Positions 1-11,684 of a stretch of 64,000 nt of DNA are shown piece by piece (the stretch's first letter is position 1; each line of letters begins with the position of its first letter). The stretch lies in assembly GCA_037954665.1 (NCBI GenBank), contig JBBMOL010000225.1, forward strand, positions 806,001-870,000, given 5' to 3'. The translations under genes were made by a program, and so were the position numbers. The notes under the pieces are model-generated. The model was not told the DNA's origin. It made no database searches and saw only the letters and a list, made by a program, of their open reading frames with translations. This DNA is from Laguncularia racemosa. Its lineage: Eukaryota > Streptophyta > Magnoliopsida > Myrtales > Combretaceae.

Positions 1-223
1 CAAGAACTAACTAGAACTTATCGGATTAATTTCCGTAGCGTTCATCCCGACTTATCAATCGGTCTTTCATCCCGATTGTGGCGTCTTCACATTATACCAA
101 GGTTCTTGTCTCGCTTATAGACAACGGTTCGTAGTTTCCACTTTAGGTGTTTGGGCGTCTTAGGCAACGAATTCCGAACGTATTGGTATTGGGTTTCGTC
201 ATGGGTTGGCGTGGTTCGTATCA
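1..223 (+). mobile_element. 3' end of a B-subfamily Ty3/gypsy LTR, cut by the window edge
   Basis: This stretch matches the last part of the LTRs at 55377-56215 and 59947-60785 (shared wording around the CTTTAGGTGTTTGGGCGTC block) better than the LTR ending at 900. It stops exactly at the family terminus CGTATCA at 223. The next base is the middle of an A-subfamily LTR (224 onward), so the simplest reading is a B-type element inserted into the 5' LTR of element A. The rest of that element would lie left of the window, flanked by a duplicate of about ATGGA (224-228). The junction is seen; the insertion is inferred. Confidence 0.75.
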
Positions 224-900
224 ATGGAATGCCCTTGCTCTTGTACAAGTCATAACGAATACGAGTTGAAGTGGGCGTGTCTTTACAAGGCACGGCTGTG
301 TAGGAGTCTGGAGGTTACACAAAATCATACACGATCGTATACACGGTTCAAAGGTATGGCCGTGTATGGTTTCAAGAATTTCAACAAAAAGATACACGAC
401 TAGAAGTACACGGTCGTGTATAAGCTCTACGCCGGCTCAAAGCCGCCAGCCTTCATTTCAACGCCGCTGTCCTTCACTCATACGTTGCCGGCCTTTAAGT
501 TATTGTTTTGTTATTTTACGAAACTTATTGAAGCTATGTCGTTTTGGGGCATCATTGTTACGAATTGTAAACCCTAATATAAATCTCCCAGGGTTTAGAT
601 ACAACATAGAATATAGAATATACAACATACAAGTTTGAAAAAACACTTTTGAGAGAATTCCTCTCTTGGTTCTTTAAAGAACTACTCTAGAACTTATCGG
701 ATTTTCTTCCGTGGCGTTCATCTCGACTTATTAATCGGTCTTTCATCTCGATTGTGGCGTCTACATATTATACCAAGGTTCTTGTCTCACTTATAGGCAA
801 TGGGTCGCGGTTTCCACTTGAGTGTGTTTGGCATCTTGGGTAGCAAATTCCGAACGTATTGGTATTGGGTTTCGTCACACGTTTGCGTGGTTCAATATCG
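224..900 (+). repeat. 5' LTR of element A, first part missing
   Basis: It aligns to positions about 16271-16927 of the 3' LTR. The first roughly 184 bp of the LTR are absent because another LTR ends at 223. It ends TATCG at 900 where the other copies end TATCA, and the PBS follows 3 bases later. It holds degenerate ACACGGTCGTGTA inverted repeats (about 285-425) and a TATA-like ATATAAAT near 580 before a CTCCCAGGGTTTAG block that is shared with all family LTRs. Confidence 0.8.
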
Positions 901-903
901 GTT

Positions 904-915
904 TGGTATCAGAGC
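904..915 (+). other. Primer binding site of element A (initiator Met tRNA)
   Basis: TGGTATCAGAGC is the complement of the 3' end of plant initiator methionine tRNA. It lies 3 bases after the LTR terminus, the standard place for minus-strand priming. Confidence 0.9.
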
Positions 916-1393
916 CTAGGTTTGTTAAAGCATCAGTTCGGTTTGAGGAAGGTAACATCAAAACCCTAACTCCAATTGTTCATATCAATTGTTCTTATTC
1001 AATTTCATAGTGTTAATTGTCTATTGAAAGTGTAGTACCTACTATTCAATTTTGTTACGACAAAAAAAAAGGAAGAATCACAACAAAAAAAAAAAAGGAA
1101 CATGATCAAGAGCAACAAACAAAGGCGACAAAAAAAAATTGAAAGAAAAAGAGGAAAATTTCGAGCCCTAGAGTTGTATTCTCTAATTGAATTCTACGAA
1201 AGGGAATTGGTGTAGTTTGGGTTAGTTCCGAGAGAATTGAGAAGAGGAATTGGTGAGTTGATATCATCATTGCTTGTGAGACTACACGAGTGATTGTGTG
1301 ATATCATCCTTTGAGCGAAACACGTAAGGGAGTGTATCGTAAGGCTTAATTATATATATTTGTGTTAGTACTAATCTTTTTTCTGCATGAACA
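916..1393 (+). other. Leader of element A
   Basis: Noncoding leader between PBS and gag, similar to the leaders of B (56231-56715) and C (54849-55301). It contains A-rich tracts around 1060-1150. No gene is seen. Confidence 0.6.
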
Positions 1394-1608
1394 ATGTTGA
1401 GGTAACATTCTCCTAAAAGTGAGAGGGGAAGGTTTGATGCTAGGTTGGTGATTGAGGCGTTGAGGGGTGAGATGAAGAGGATGTTCAAGAGGGCATGGAA
1501 CAAATTCATGAGACGGTGGAACAAAGACTAGAGCAATCTAAAAACGCCTTCCAAGGGCATAAGAGGGAGAGTTGTTCTAGGAGAGTACAAAGGGGTGGAG
1601 ATGGAATG
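1394..1608 (+). pseudogene. Element A gag, N-terminal piece
   Basis: The ATG at 1394 aligns with the gag start of element B (56716). A TAA replaces a CAA codon four codons in (1403-1405). The peptide shares the ERGRFDAR and QIHETVEQRLEQS motifs with B gag. The frame is broken at 1608 by copia N; the last five bases (GAATG, 1604-1608) are the target duplicated by N and reappear at 11685-11689, where gag resumes. Gag would form the capsid that packages element RNA; this copy is dead. Confidence 0.85.
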
Positions 1609-3061
1609 TGTTGGTCCCAATTAGATTAATCAAGAGTGGGGTGAATTGATTAATTACTTAAAATTTCACTTTTTCGCAAATCAACTAAAACTCTTGACTA
1701 ATAAAATCACGTGAATAACAATAATGAAGAACAATAATGTGCAGTAAATAAAAGTAGAGAAGAGTAGAATGCTTAGATATTTATAGAGGTTCCACCTTGA
1801 GCATCAGTCCTCTCTTCCAGCTCCACGCCGGGGTCCCGGTTGTCTATACCAGTTGTGTTTCACTATATCAACAAATCAAAGATACACAACACAAGCCTCT
1901 TTAAGGCAAAGTCTCACTATTGAGTCTTTTTAGCTTCTTCACTCATCTACAGTGATGAAACAACAAACAATTCCCTTTCCACGAAAGAAATCTCAACAAC
2001 AACAACAATGAGGAATAACAAATTTCCTCTAGATCACATATATATGTAAAGATATTTGCTTGAAGATGTATGAGTCTTTTCTTCTCGTGTGTAATTTTTT
2101 CTTTCAACCACGTTCCTTTTTCGTTTTTTTTTTCAACGTTCTCCACTCCACTTTTCATTTGAATTAAACACTTTATATATGGAGAAAACATAATGGCTAC
2201 TTTCCACGTGATAATCTTGAATTTATTTTTGAATTTTCAATTCAAAAATAAGTTGGATCTGTTGAGGAAGATCTGCATTCGTGATATTCTTGTTGAGGAT
2301 AAGCTTGGATAATTAGTTTGACCGAGATCTTCTTTGGATATATCTCTTAGATCAAGTTTGTTGAAGATATCCCTCACATTGTGGAACCATATCTTGATAT
2401 AACAACCATATCTCTTATCCTTATCTTTGTAACTGCTCGATCTCCCAAAATATAGTACAAATATCCAATTTTAAATCTGGATAAAACTTGTAAATCCTAT
2501 ATGATCTCACTTTATCATAGAATGAAATCTTTGAATAAAATCTTGTGAAACTTTATGTAAATTAAAAAAACCCGTGATATAAAATCCAACTTTAGTAAAA
2601 CACATCAAGTATATTACCCAAAAATACTTGACACGTGGAGCTAGGCCTTGAAATTTATTAAAACTATCGATATAAAATTTAGAACATAATCTAGAAAAAT
2701 TCGTAACAGACATGAAAGGTTCTAAAAGTGCTTCTCAAGCAAACCTGTTAACTGTCCTGGAGGTCTGAAAGTGCTTCTGAAACAAACCTGTCAACTGTTC
2801 TCCTGTTATGAAGGTTCTGAAAGTGCTTCTGAAAGTTTACCACGATAACTACGGATACACTACACAACTTCTGAAACACCTTCTGTCAGAACAAAAATAG
2901 TCTTTATAACAATTTTGAAGGTTCTGAACAAGCTTCTGTCTCCTTGTTCAACTTTAGAAAAAAAATTACGTGCTATCTTAAACATTCATTACACTCATTC
3001 CTCTTTTGTTAACATCAAAACTAAATTAGAGAACTTAACATTCTCCCCCTTAACATCAACA
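1609..3061 (-). repeat. 3' LTR of Sirevirus N
   Basis: 1453 bp, bounded TGTTGG...CAACA on the plus strand. Nearly identical to 10284-11684, but about 50 bp longer because it has one more copy of a GGTTCTGAAAGTGCTTCTGA-type module near 2710-2840. A TATATAAAG box (minus strand) lies at 2171-2179. Confidence 0.9.
2705..2850 (-). repeat. Tandem U3 modules of about 50 bp in the N 3' LTR
   Basis: Three imperfect copies of a module that includes AAAGTGCTTCTGAAACAAAC occur here; the 5' LTR has two (about 11388-11460). Copy-number change of this module accounts for the LTR length difference. An enhancer-type role is possible from its place upstream of TATA, but that is inference. Confidence 0.7.
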
Positions 3062-3361
3062 TTCTCCCCCTTTTTGATTATAACAAAACACCATTAGATA
3101 ATCAAAATATACACAACTTTCATGTTTAAGCATATATTCCTATAACACATTGATCATAAGCACTCATAAGCAGCAAACAAAGCAGCAATCAGTATTGATA
3201 GATATATAGAATAGATATAATAGAATCATTCTTCTCCTAACATCAACATTTACCATTCTCCCCCTTTTTGTTAATAGCAAAAGGGTATCTCCCCCTTAAT
3301 TGATGTATAAAAGATAACAAAAGTCTTTTACAAGTTGATTCGAAAACAAAATTTAAAAGAA
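3062..3361 (-). other. Polypurine tracts and 3' noncoding region of N
   Basis: Directly next to the 3' LTR is TTCTCCCCCTTTTT (3062-3075; AAAAAGGGGGAGAA on the element strand), the plus-strand primer tract. Further copies sit at about 3253-3270 and 3286-3297, with one more inside the LTR end (about 3040). Repeated PPTs of this kind are a known Sirevirus trait. No gene is seen here. Confidence 0.85.
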
Positions 3362-5098
3362 CTAAGATTTTCTAGATCTTGTGACTCGAGAGGTAGAGGG
3401 AGTGGTGGAATGTTTGGTTGACGAAGGTTTCTCTGGTGAAGTATCCAAGTCGATGATGTGAGCGCCAGAGCGAACATAATTAGGAAATTTGTTGGATAAG
3501 AAGAGCTTTATTTCACCATGAAGACTTGTGACAGATTGGGATGTTTTATCCGTCTTGGAGTCCAAAATCTTGAAGGAGTTAGTCACTGAATCTCCAATCT
3601 TCCTCACTTGAGAGACAAATTTATCAAACGCAATCACATTATTAGATAGATCTTGTTTGACTCTCGCACTAAATTCATCATAAAGAATCCTATAGTGATG
3701 GAGATCAGTAATCATCTTCTCAGAATTCTTCTTGATATCAGAGAGAATATCAGAAGTTTGTTTAACTTGTAACTCCATTGATTCAAGTCTCCTTAGATCA
3801 GATCGTTGTAGAACTTCATCTGTCAAAGTTGTTTTAACCAAATCTGATAGTTCATGTTTCAAACTTTCTCGAACAACATTCTTTATTTGTTCCAGATCAA
3901 CATTGGATATAACTTCTTTTATTCCACTCTTCCCAGCCTCTTCACCATATGATTTCTTCCCATGATCTGTTTTAACCTCTGTTCTTGGTTCTGAACTAGG
4001 TTTTGAACCTCCTTCTTGAACAGATATTCTAAAAGGAACTATTCTTTTCATATGCTTTTGATGGACAAAATGTGCACCATCATTCGCATACCACAAACAA
4101 TCCTTAACAAAGATGGACATATGATGAAAAACTTCTTTACCTATCCTCTTTAATTTAATAGGTTCAGATGAACTGGTAGGCAAAACTATCCCTTTAAACA
4201 TAAACAATCGCATCAGTATATTCCCAAACACTAAACTTTCTTTATTCCTCCAAATTTGATCAATGACTCTAGAAGCCATGTCCACATTCCTTTTGTTAAT
4301 CATTGCATAGATAATTTGAGCATGTTCAATGGACATTGAAGTAGAACTGCCCTTTCTTGGACATAGACACTCAACAATTATCTTATGAATGATTCGAGGA
4401 AACAACTCGAAATCAATGACCATTGCTTCTTTTCCATAATCCATTTGCAATCCTCCATTTATAGCAGCAAACAAATCATTCCTAGGCATGTTCGTGATTT
4501 CTACATCATCATTTACATCATGTAGATGTAGACATTTAACCACATCTTCCCTAGAAATTAAAATGTCTTGATCACATACTTTGGAAATTAAGACATTCCC
4601 TTCCGCAAGACTTAAATTTCCATAAAATTCTTTGATACATTCCCCATAAACTAGAACTTGAGTAGAGCAAAGTTCCATGCATCCTATGGGTTCTAACAGT
4701 TCATTCCAGTAGAATCCATTACTAGTAAAGAAATTAAAATCCACAAAGCTACAAGAACACACCTCATTTTTCTTCTTTCGAAGAGATTTTGAATTTGAGG
4801 GTTTCAGAGTTAGTACATTCTCTTGTTTCGTTTGCTTCCTGGATGCTTTCTTGAGCGGAGAGATTTCTTGAATAGCTTTTCCTTTTCCTTATTAAGACGA
4901 TGCAGCTCATTTTCTTTTGGTAATCTTCTTGGAACCTATGATAGATTCGAAATCAGGGGAACTCGGATTCTCTCCTATGGAAGGTTCTTGATATTTTTCC
5001 AAAGAGTTTGAAGATTCATCATGAATCACTAAAGGCTTGTTTGATGATTTTGTTTTGAATGATTTTTGTTTAAGGCGTTCTGATGTTTTAGGCGCCAT
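3362..5098 (-). pseudogene. Env-position ORF of Sirevirus N (putative plant transposon protein, coiled coil)
   Basis: One reading frame of about 578 codons, starting at the ATG at 5098 (MAPKTSERL...) and ending with a basic tail (...VTRSRKS) at 3362. It is broken by a TGA at 4907-4909 and two adjacent TAA codons at about 4892-4897. The first 100 residues are Lys/Ser-rich. The middle (motifs CIKEFYGNL, SREDVVKCLHL) resembles the uncharacterised plant transposon-protein domain often found in plant retroelements. Residues about 370-530 look like a long alpha-helical coiled coil. I see no clear signal peptide or membrane segment, so a fusion-envelope role is not supported. In the Sirevirus SIRE1 the gene in this place is called envelope-like. 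Function here is unknown. Confidence 0.75.
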
Positions 5099-5245
5099 TG
5101 GAGTTGCAATGAGAGAGAAGGAAAATAGAGAGAGAGAAAGAGAACAGATTTCGAAGGAAGAGAATTAGAGAAGGAAGAAAACAAATGAAAAGGAAAAAAT
5201 ATTTTAAATGAATAAAAATTTTCAATATTTTCTGGGGAAAAAAAA
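5099..5245 (-). promoter_or_regulatory. pol to env-position spacer with candidate 3' splice acceptor
   Basis: On the element strand, just after the pol stop, the text TTTTGATTTTTTTTCCCCAG is a T-rich tract ending in CAG (AG at about 5233-5232), the form of a plant splice acceptor. A pyrimidine-rich leader (CTCTCTCTCT type, about 5110-5140) then precedes the ATG at 5098. Together these suggest the downstream gene is expressed from a spliced RNA. The motifs are seen; splicing is inferred and no donor was assigned. Confidence 0.4.
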
Positions 5246-8200
5246 TCAAAAGGGGTTACAAATTCCTAATTCATTTCTAATAAATTCAAATTTTACCTTT
5301 TCAAGAGGTTTAGTAAAAATATCTGCAAATTGATTATCGATTGACACAAATTCAACATTTATATCTCCATTATGCACATGATCTCTAATAAAATGATGTC
5401 TAATTTCTATATGTTTCGACCTAGAATGATGTACTGGATTCTTTGTCAAATTTATTGCACTCGTGTTGTCACATTTAATTGGCACAGTTTTAAAATTTAT
5501 TCCATAATCATTCAATTTTTGTTTTATCCATAAAACTTGTGCACAGCAATTTCCAATAGAAACATATTCAGCTTCAGCTGTGGATAGAGCAACTGAATTT
5601 TGTTTTTTAGAAGACCAAGAAATTAATTTATCACCTAGGAATTGACAAGTACCAGATGTGCTTTTTCTATCAATTTTACATCCAACATAATCTGCATCAG
5701 AATATCCTATTAGATTAAAATTCTGATTTTTAGGATACCATATGCCTAAATTAGAAGTATTAACTAGGTATTTGAAAATTCTCTTTACCGCTGATAAATG
5801 AATTTCTATTGGTGCAGCTTGAAATCTAGCACACAAACACACACTGAACAAAATATCCGGTCTAGATGCAGTCAAATACAATATAGAACCTATAAGACTC
5901 CTATAAAGTTTTTCACTTACCTTCTTTCCATTTAAGTCAGAGTCTAACCTTGATGAAGTACTCATAGGTGTTGTAACCTTTTTGCATCCATCATATCCAA
6001 ATTTCTTCAATATTTGTTTTGTGTATTTTTCTTGATGAACAAAAATTCCTTCCTTTGTTTGTTTTATTTGAAGCCCCAAAAAGAATGTCAACTCTCCCAT
6101 CATTGACATTTCAAATTCTGCCTGCATGGTCTCAGCAAATTCTTGACACAACAATTCTTTAGTAGATCCAAAGATAATATCATCCACATATATTTGTACA
6201 ACTAAGATATCATTATCAAAAGTTTTTAAGAATAAAGTAGTATCCACTTTTCCTCTATGAAAACCTTTAGAGATCAAAAACATACTCAATCTTTCATACC
6301 AAGCTCTTGGAGCTTGTTTCAAACCATATAGTGCTTTATTTAATTTAAAAACATAGTCTGATTTGAATGGATCTTCAAAACCAGGTGGTTGTTCCACATA
6401 AACTTCTTCCTTTATAAAACCATTTAAAAATGCACTTTTTACATCCATTTGAAAAACTTTAAAATCCTTATAAGATGCATATGCAAAAATTAACCATATT
6501 GCTTCTAGTCTAGCAACAGGTGCATATGTTTCATCAAAATCTATTCCTTCTTCTTGTGAATAACCTTTAGCTACTAATCTTGCTTTATTTCTTATAATTT
6601 TACCGTCTTCATCTAATTTATTTTTAAACACCCATTTAGTTCCGATTGTAGACTTCCCTCTAGGTCTAGGAACTAAATTCCATACATTGTTTCTTTGAAA
6701 TTGATTTAATTCTTCTTGCATAGATATAATCCAATTAGCATCATTCAGAGCTTCTTCAATCTTACTAGGTTCAATTTCAGATAACAACACAAAATGATTT
6801 TCAAGATTTTATAATTTAGCTCTTGTTTTAACACATGATTGTATATTTCCTATTATTTGATCAGAAGGATGTGCGGACTTATACCTCCAAGCTTTAGAAG
6901 CCTCTTGTTCAGATCTTACAACTTATGAAGTACCTTCTGTATTTGCCTCTGAAATAGGTTCTGGATGATCAGATCCTCGAATGTTAACAGCAGGTGCTTC
7001 GGACTTAGGTTCTGAACTAACTTCTGCTTTAGAATTAGAGTCCTTTTCTTCATCAGAATCAACATCCTTTAAATCCTCAATAAACTTAACATTTATAGAT
7101 TCTTCAATAGTGTTTGATGACTTATTGAAAACACGATAAGCACGACTATTTAAAGAATATCCTAAGAAAATAGCTTCTTCGGATCTTTCATCAAACTTAC
7201 CAAGGTTGAGTGGGTTCTTCTTCACAAAACATTTAGATCCAAAGATATGAAAATATGAAACGTTAGGTTTCTTACCTCGAAACATCTCATAAGCAGTCTT
7301 TGATGTCATAGGTCGAATGAAGACTCTATTGATGATATAGCAAGCTGTAGAAATTGCTTCTGCCCAAAAATACTTAGCAATTCCACTCTCATTTAACATA
7401 GATCTAGTCATCTCTTGTAAATTTCTATTCTTGCGTTCCACTACTCCATTTTGTTGAGGAGTGTATGGAGCTGAGAAATTATGAGATATACCATGTTCTT
7501 CACAAAAATTTAAAAAACTTGCATTTCGAAATTCTGTTCCATGATCAGTTCAAAGACGAATTATGGAAACTCCTTTTTCATTTTGTATTTGTTTTGCAAA
7601 CTTTTGAAAAGAATCAAAGGTATCTCTCTTGTGTCGCAAGAATATAACCCAAGTGTATCTTGAAAAATCATCAACAATAACAAATCCATATTTGCTTCCA
7701 CCTATGCTTAAGACTCTAGTAGGTCCAAAAAGATCTAGATGCAATAATTCAAGTGGTCTCTTAGTTGAAATTACATTTTTACTTTTATGAGAAACAGAAC
7801 CTATTTTATTCTTTAAACAAGTATCACATTTCACGTCTTGTTTAATATTTATCTTAGGTAATCCTTTAATAATATCCTTTTTAGATAATTTTTCTAAGTG
7901 ATTAAAATTAACATGTCCTAGTCGTTTATGCCAAGCAAAAACATGATCATTCAAAGAAATTAAACAACAATCATTATTGTTTTCATCTGGTTTTATAAGA
8001 TAGATATTTCTTTTCCTAATTCCTTCAAATAATCTTTCATCATTTTCATTAAAAGCATAGCACTTGTCTTGATCAAAAATCATTCTATAACCTTTATCAC
8101 ATAACTGACTAATACTAAGTAAATTATGTTTTAAACCTTGCACAAGATATACATTTTCAATAAGAAACGTAGGCATACCAATCGTTCCAGTGGCAATTAT

Positions 8201-8358
8201 TTTACCTCTACTATCATCTCCAAACTTTACATACCCTTTTCTTCCCAAGTTATGCTATTGAACAATGAAGCATCTTTAGTCATATGTCTAGAACATCCAC
8301 TATCCAAATACCATGTTCCTCTTATTTTAGCTTCATGTCCCTGTACAAATAAAAAGAA
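5246..8358 (-). pseudogene. Sirevirus N pol: protease, integrase, reverse transcriptase, RNase H
   Basis: Begins after the gag stop. Protease active site WYLDSGCSRHM at about 8300-8330. GAG-pre-integrase zinc region (HKRLGHVNFNHL, then CDTCLKNK) and integrase core (HLDLFGP, VDDFSRYTWV, then the NRNLQEMTRSML region) at about 8250-7000. RT with KARLVAKGYSQEEGIDF, DVKSAFLNG and the catalytic YVDDIIFGS, then RNase H with SDADYVGC and STAEAEYV, at 6790-5246. The last 514 codons are open. In-frame stops occur near 7548 (TGA), 6920 (TAA) and 6810. Products would copy RNA into DNA and integrate it. The domain set is complete, so dating by LTR comparison should give a recent age. Confidence 0.9.
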
Positions 8359-10241
8359 TTAAGTCATTTTAGGAACCCAAGCAAGTTTGGGCCCTTTAAA
8401 AGATAAGCTCATTTGATTTCTTCGATTTACTTGTTGACTATTGAGCTTATTTCTTTTATAATAACAAAATTTCTCAATATGACCAAATTTATTACAGAAG
8501 AAGCATGCATAAGAATTAACATTCCTATACCTGTCATTTACCTGTTTCTGGAAATTCTGGTTTGTATAACTTCTGTTATACCTTCTGGTATTGCTTCTGT
8601 AGTACCCATTGTGTGGATACCTCTTGTCAGAATAACTTCTGTAAAAGCCTTTGGTATTTCCTCTTTTAACAATATTTGTATTCAAAATGTACTCTTTACT
8701 TTTGAATTTATCAGTTAAAACTTGCTTAGCTTTAACAAAAACTGTATTTTGATTCGATTTTGAACTTGAACCATGCTCATATCCTAACCCATGTTTTTCA
8801 TTCGAAACTCTTTGTGAAGAAATTAACATAGTCAATTTCTTATCACTTTCATCAAATTTCTTAAAGGTAGTTTTCAACGAACTTGACAGTTCATCAATCT
8901 TTACCTTCATGTTACTTGTTTCTACTTCAAGTAATTGATTTTCTATTCTTAGTTTCTCTATACTCACATGCATGGATTCATTTTCTTGTTTTAAGATATC
9001 ATTTTCATCCGCAAGTAACAAATTTGTTTGCTTTACTACCTCCTTTTCATTCTTAGGAGCATTTATTTCATTTTCATACTTAGCTAATTTTGTATCAGCC
9101 CTTTTTAGTGCCTTTAGTAGCTTACTCATTTCTACTAGCATGTCAGTTTCAGTTACATCTTCATCAGATTCAGAATGTACCTCAGAACTAGCCATTAAGC
9201 ACAAATTTTCCTCATCCTCTTCTTCTTCTGAATCCTCTGAATTTGTCTCTGTATCCTCTAAATCACTCCATGTTGCTAGCATTGCTCGACTTTTCTTTTT
9301 ATAATTTTCCATTTTCTTGATCAGTGTTGGACATTCGTATTTGATGTGTCCTGGCTTTTTGCATTCATAACATTGAATCTCCCTTTTTTCTTTCTTCTTT
9401 TCTTTCTCCTTATACGTTTTTCCTGCATCATTATGCTTACATTCAGTACTTTTCTTGAAAACATTAAACCTCTTACCTCTTTGCTTTTTGAGCAGCCTGT
9501 TGAGTCTACGTGCTAGAAGACTGATGTCCTCTTCTTTCTCATCATCACTATCATCTGTTTCAGTTTCATTTTGCTTTATTTCCTTGACTTTAAATGCAAT
9601 TCCTTTGGTACCGTCTTCTCCTCTTTGCGTGGTCTTTATGTGTGACTCATATGCCATGAGCTTTTCTCTCAATTAACTGAGAGTTAGCTTGTTTAGGTCT
9701 TGAGCTTCCTCTATAGCAGTTTTCTTTGCATCCTAAGATGGTGGCAATATCCTCAACATTTTCCTCATAAGATCTGGATTTGGAAGTTTCTTTCCAAGTG
9801 ATACAAGCTCATTTGTAATAGCTGTAAACCTGTTAAAAGCATCTTTGACATCTTCATTAGACTTAAACTTAAATAATTCATATGTTGAATTAAAGCATTT
9901 ATCTTAGTTTCCTTGATGGTATCCGTCCCTTCATATGTATCGGATAGGATATCCCAAATCTCCTTTGCACTAGCACACGATGATATTAAATAGAACTTTG
10001 ATGGAGCAATAGTAGTCAGTAATAAATTTTTTGCTTTGTTGTTCTTCTCGATAATTTTCTTCTTTGAATCTGACAAGGTTGAATCTCCGTTCAAGGTGAT
10101 CAAACTGTCTCCATGTGAAATGACCTGCCATGAATCATAATCATTAGCTTTGATGTAAGTTTCCATACACATCCTCCAATATGAGAAGTTTGAGCCATCG
10201 AAGTAGGGAGCCCGATTAATTGCAACATTATTTTCAACCAT
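8359..10241 (-). pseudogene. Sirevirus N gag
   Basis: Starts at the ATG at 10241 with the copia gag signature PYFDGSNFSYW...METYIKAND and the following LLTTIAPSKFYLISSC block. A one-base deletion near 9893 shifts the frame, and stops follow near 9735 (TAG) and 9675 (TAA). The second part (9672-8359) has an acidic Glu/Asp-rich stretch, a zinc knuckle CYECKKPGHIKYEC (about 9370-9330), a long coiled coil, and a second knuckle CFFCNKFGHIEKFC (about 8510-8470). It ends with a stop (VPKMT*) directly before the protease frame. Gag packages element RNA. Two knuckles and large size fit Sireviruses. Confidence 0.88.
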
Positions 10242-10269
10242 TTTGGATCACTCACAATAGATGAGTCCT

Positions 10270-10281
10270 GCTCTGATACCA
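10270..10281 (-). other. Primer binding site of Sirevirus N
   Basis: On the minus strand, TGGTATCAGAGC (initiator-Met tRNA complement) starts two bases after the 5' LTR end CCAACA. The match is perfect. Confidence 0.92.
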
Positions 10282-10283
10282 AT

Positions 10284-11684
10284 TGTTGGTCCCAATTAGA
10301 TTAATCAAGAGGGGGGTGAATTGATTAATTACTTACAATTTCACTTTTTCGCAAATCAACTAAAACTCTTGACTAACAAAATCACGTGAATAACAATAAT
10401 GAAGAACAATAATGTGCAGTAAATAAAAGTAGAGAAGAGTAGAATGCTCAGATATTTATAGAGGTTCCGCCTTGAGCATCAGTCCTCTCATCCAGCTCCA
10501 CGCCGGGGTCCCGATTATCTATACCGGTTGTGTTTCACTATATCAACAAATCAAAGATACACAACACAAGCCTCTTTAAGGCAAAGTCTCACTATTGAGT
10601 CTTTTTAGCTTCTTCACTCATCTATAGTGATGAAACAACAAACAATTCCCTTTCCACGAAAGAAATCTCAACAACAACAATGAGGAATAACAAATTTCCT
10701 CTAGATCACATATATATGTAAAGATATTTGCTTGAAGATGTATGAGTCTTTTCTTCTCGTGTATAATTTTTTCTTTCAACCACATTCCTTTTTCTGTTTT
10801 TTTTTTCAACGTTCTTCACTCCACTTTTCATTTGAATTAAACACTTTATATATGGAGAAAACATAACGGCTACTTTCCACGTGATAATCTTGAATTTATT
10901 TTTAAATTTTCAATTCAAAAATAAGTTGGATCTGTTGAGGAAGATCTGCATTCGTGATATTCTTGTTGAGGATAAGCTGAGATAATTAGTTTGACCGAGA
11001 TCTTCTTTGGATATATCTCTTGAATCAAGTTTTTTGAACATATCCCTCACATTGTGGAACCATATCTTGATATAACAACCATATCTCTTATCCTTATCTT
11101 TGTAACTGCTGGATCTCCCAAAATATAGTACAAATATCCAATTTTAAATCTGGATAAAACTTGTAAATCCTATATGATCTCACTTTATCATAGAATGAAA
11201 TCTTTGAATAAAATCTTGTGAAACTTTATGTAAATTAAAAAAACTCGTGATATAAAATCCAACTTTAGTAAAACACATCAAGTATATTACCCAAAAATAC
11301 TTGACACGTAGAGCTAGGCCTTGAAATTTATTAAAACTATCGATATAAAATTTAGAACGTAATCTGGAAAAATTCGTAACAGACATGAAAGGTTCTGAAA
11401 GTGCTTCTGAAGCAAACCTGTTAACTGTCCTAAAGGTTCTGAAAGTGCTTTTGAAAGGTTACCACGATAACTACGGATACATTACACAACTTCTGAAACA
11501 CCTTCTGTCAGAACAAAAATAGTCTTTATAACACTTTTGAAGGTTCTGAACAAGCTTCTGTCTCCTTGTTCAACTTTAGAAAAAAAAATTACGTGCTATC
11601 TTAAACATTCATTACACTCATTCCTCTTTTGTTAACATCAAAACTAAATTAGAGAACTTAACATTCTCCCCCTTAACATCAACA
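10284..11684 (-). repeat. 5' LTR of Sirevirus N
   Basis: 1401 bp; right end TGTTGATG on the element strand, left end CCAACA next to the PBS. Very similar to 1609-3061. The promoter would be here: the TATATAAAG box is marked separately. Confidence 0.9.
10844..10852 (-). promoter_or_regulatory. TATA box of the N 5' LTR
   Basis: TATATAAAG on the minus strand inside the 5' LTR, conserved at the same place in the 3' LTR (2171-2179). A likely start of element transcription lies some 30 bp further left. Assigned by motif and place only. Confidence 0.6.

Larger units (their letters stand above)
1609..11684 (-). mobile_element. Element N: Sirevirus-type Ty1/copia retrotransposon
   Basis: A complete element with TG...CA LTRs at 1609-3061 and 10284-11684 and a perfect 5-bp target duplication GAATG (1604-1608, 11685-11689) in the gag of element A. 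On the minus strand: 5' LTR, initiator-Met PBS, gag with two zinc knuckles, protease, integrase, RT, RNase H, then an extra ORF in the envelope position, several polypurine tracts, and 3' LTR. Integrase before RT is the copia order. A gene after pol plus repeated ATTCTCCCCC tracts is typical of Sireviruses. Damage is light (one frameshift, a handful of stops), so this is one of the younger layers. Confidence 0.92.

Noticed and set aside
267..900. TGAAGAGGGCG (267, 16316, 55606, 60175) as the LTR start of the A/B family
   Set aside because: It begins TG and is conserved, but the B insertion with TSD GGAGT and the upstream purine tract show the LTR starts about 230 bp earlier at TGATGAG.
904..915. 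TGGTATCAGAGC motifs as parts of tRNA genes
   Set aside because: Only the 12-18 nt PBS complement is present; no cloverleaf around any copy (also at 10270, 24712, 42191, 43074, 54011, 56219).
8972..9304. Plus-strand ORFs of 74-110 codons across the N element (8138, 8413, 8972, 9455)
   Set aside because: They are antisense to the N gag and protease; Ser-rich translations mirror Glu/Lys-rich gag codons. No support as genes.
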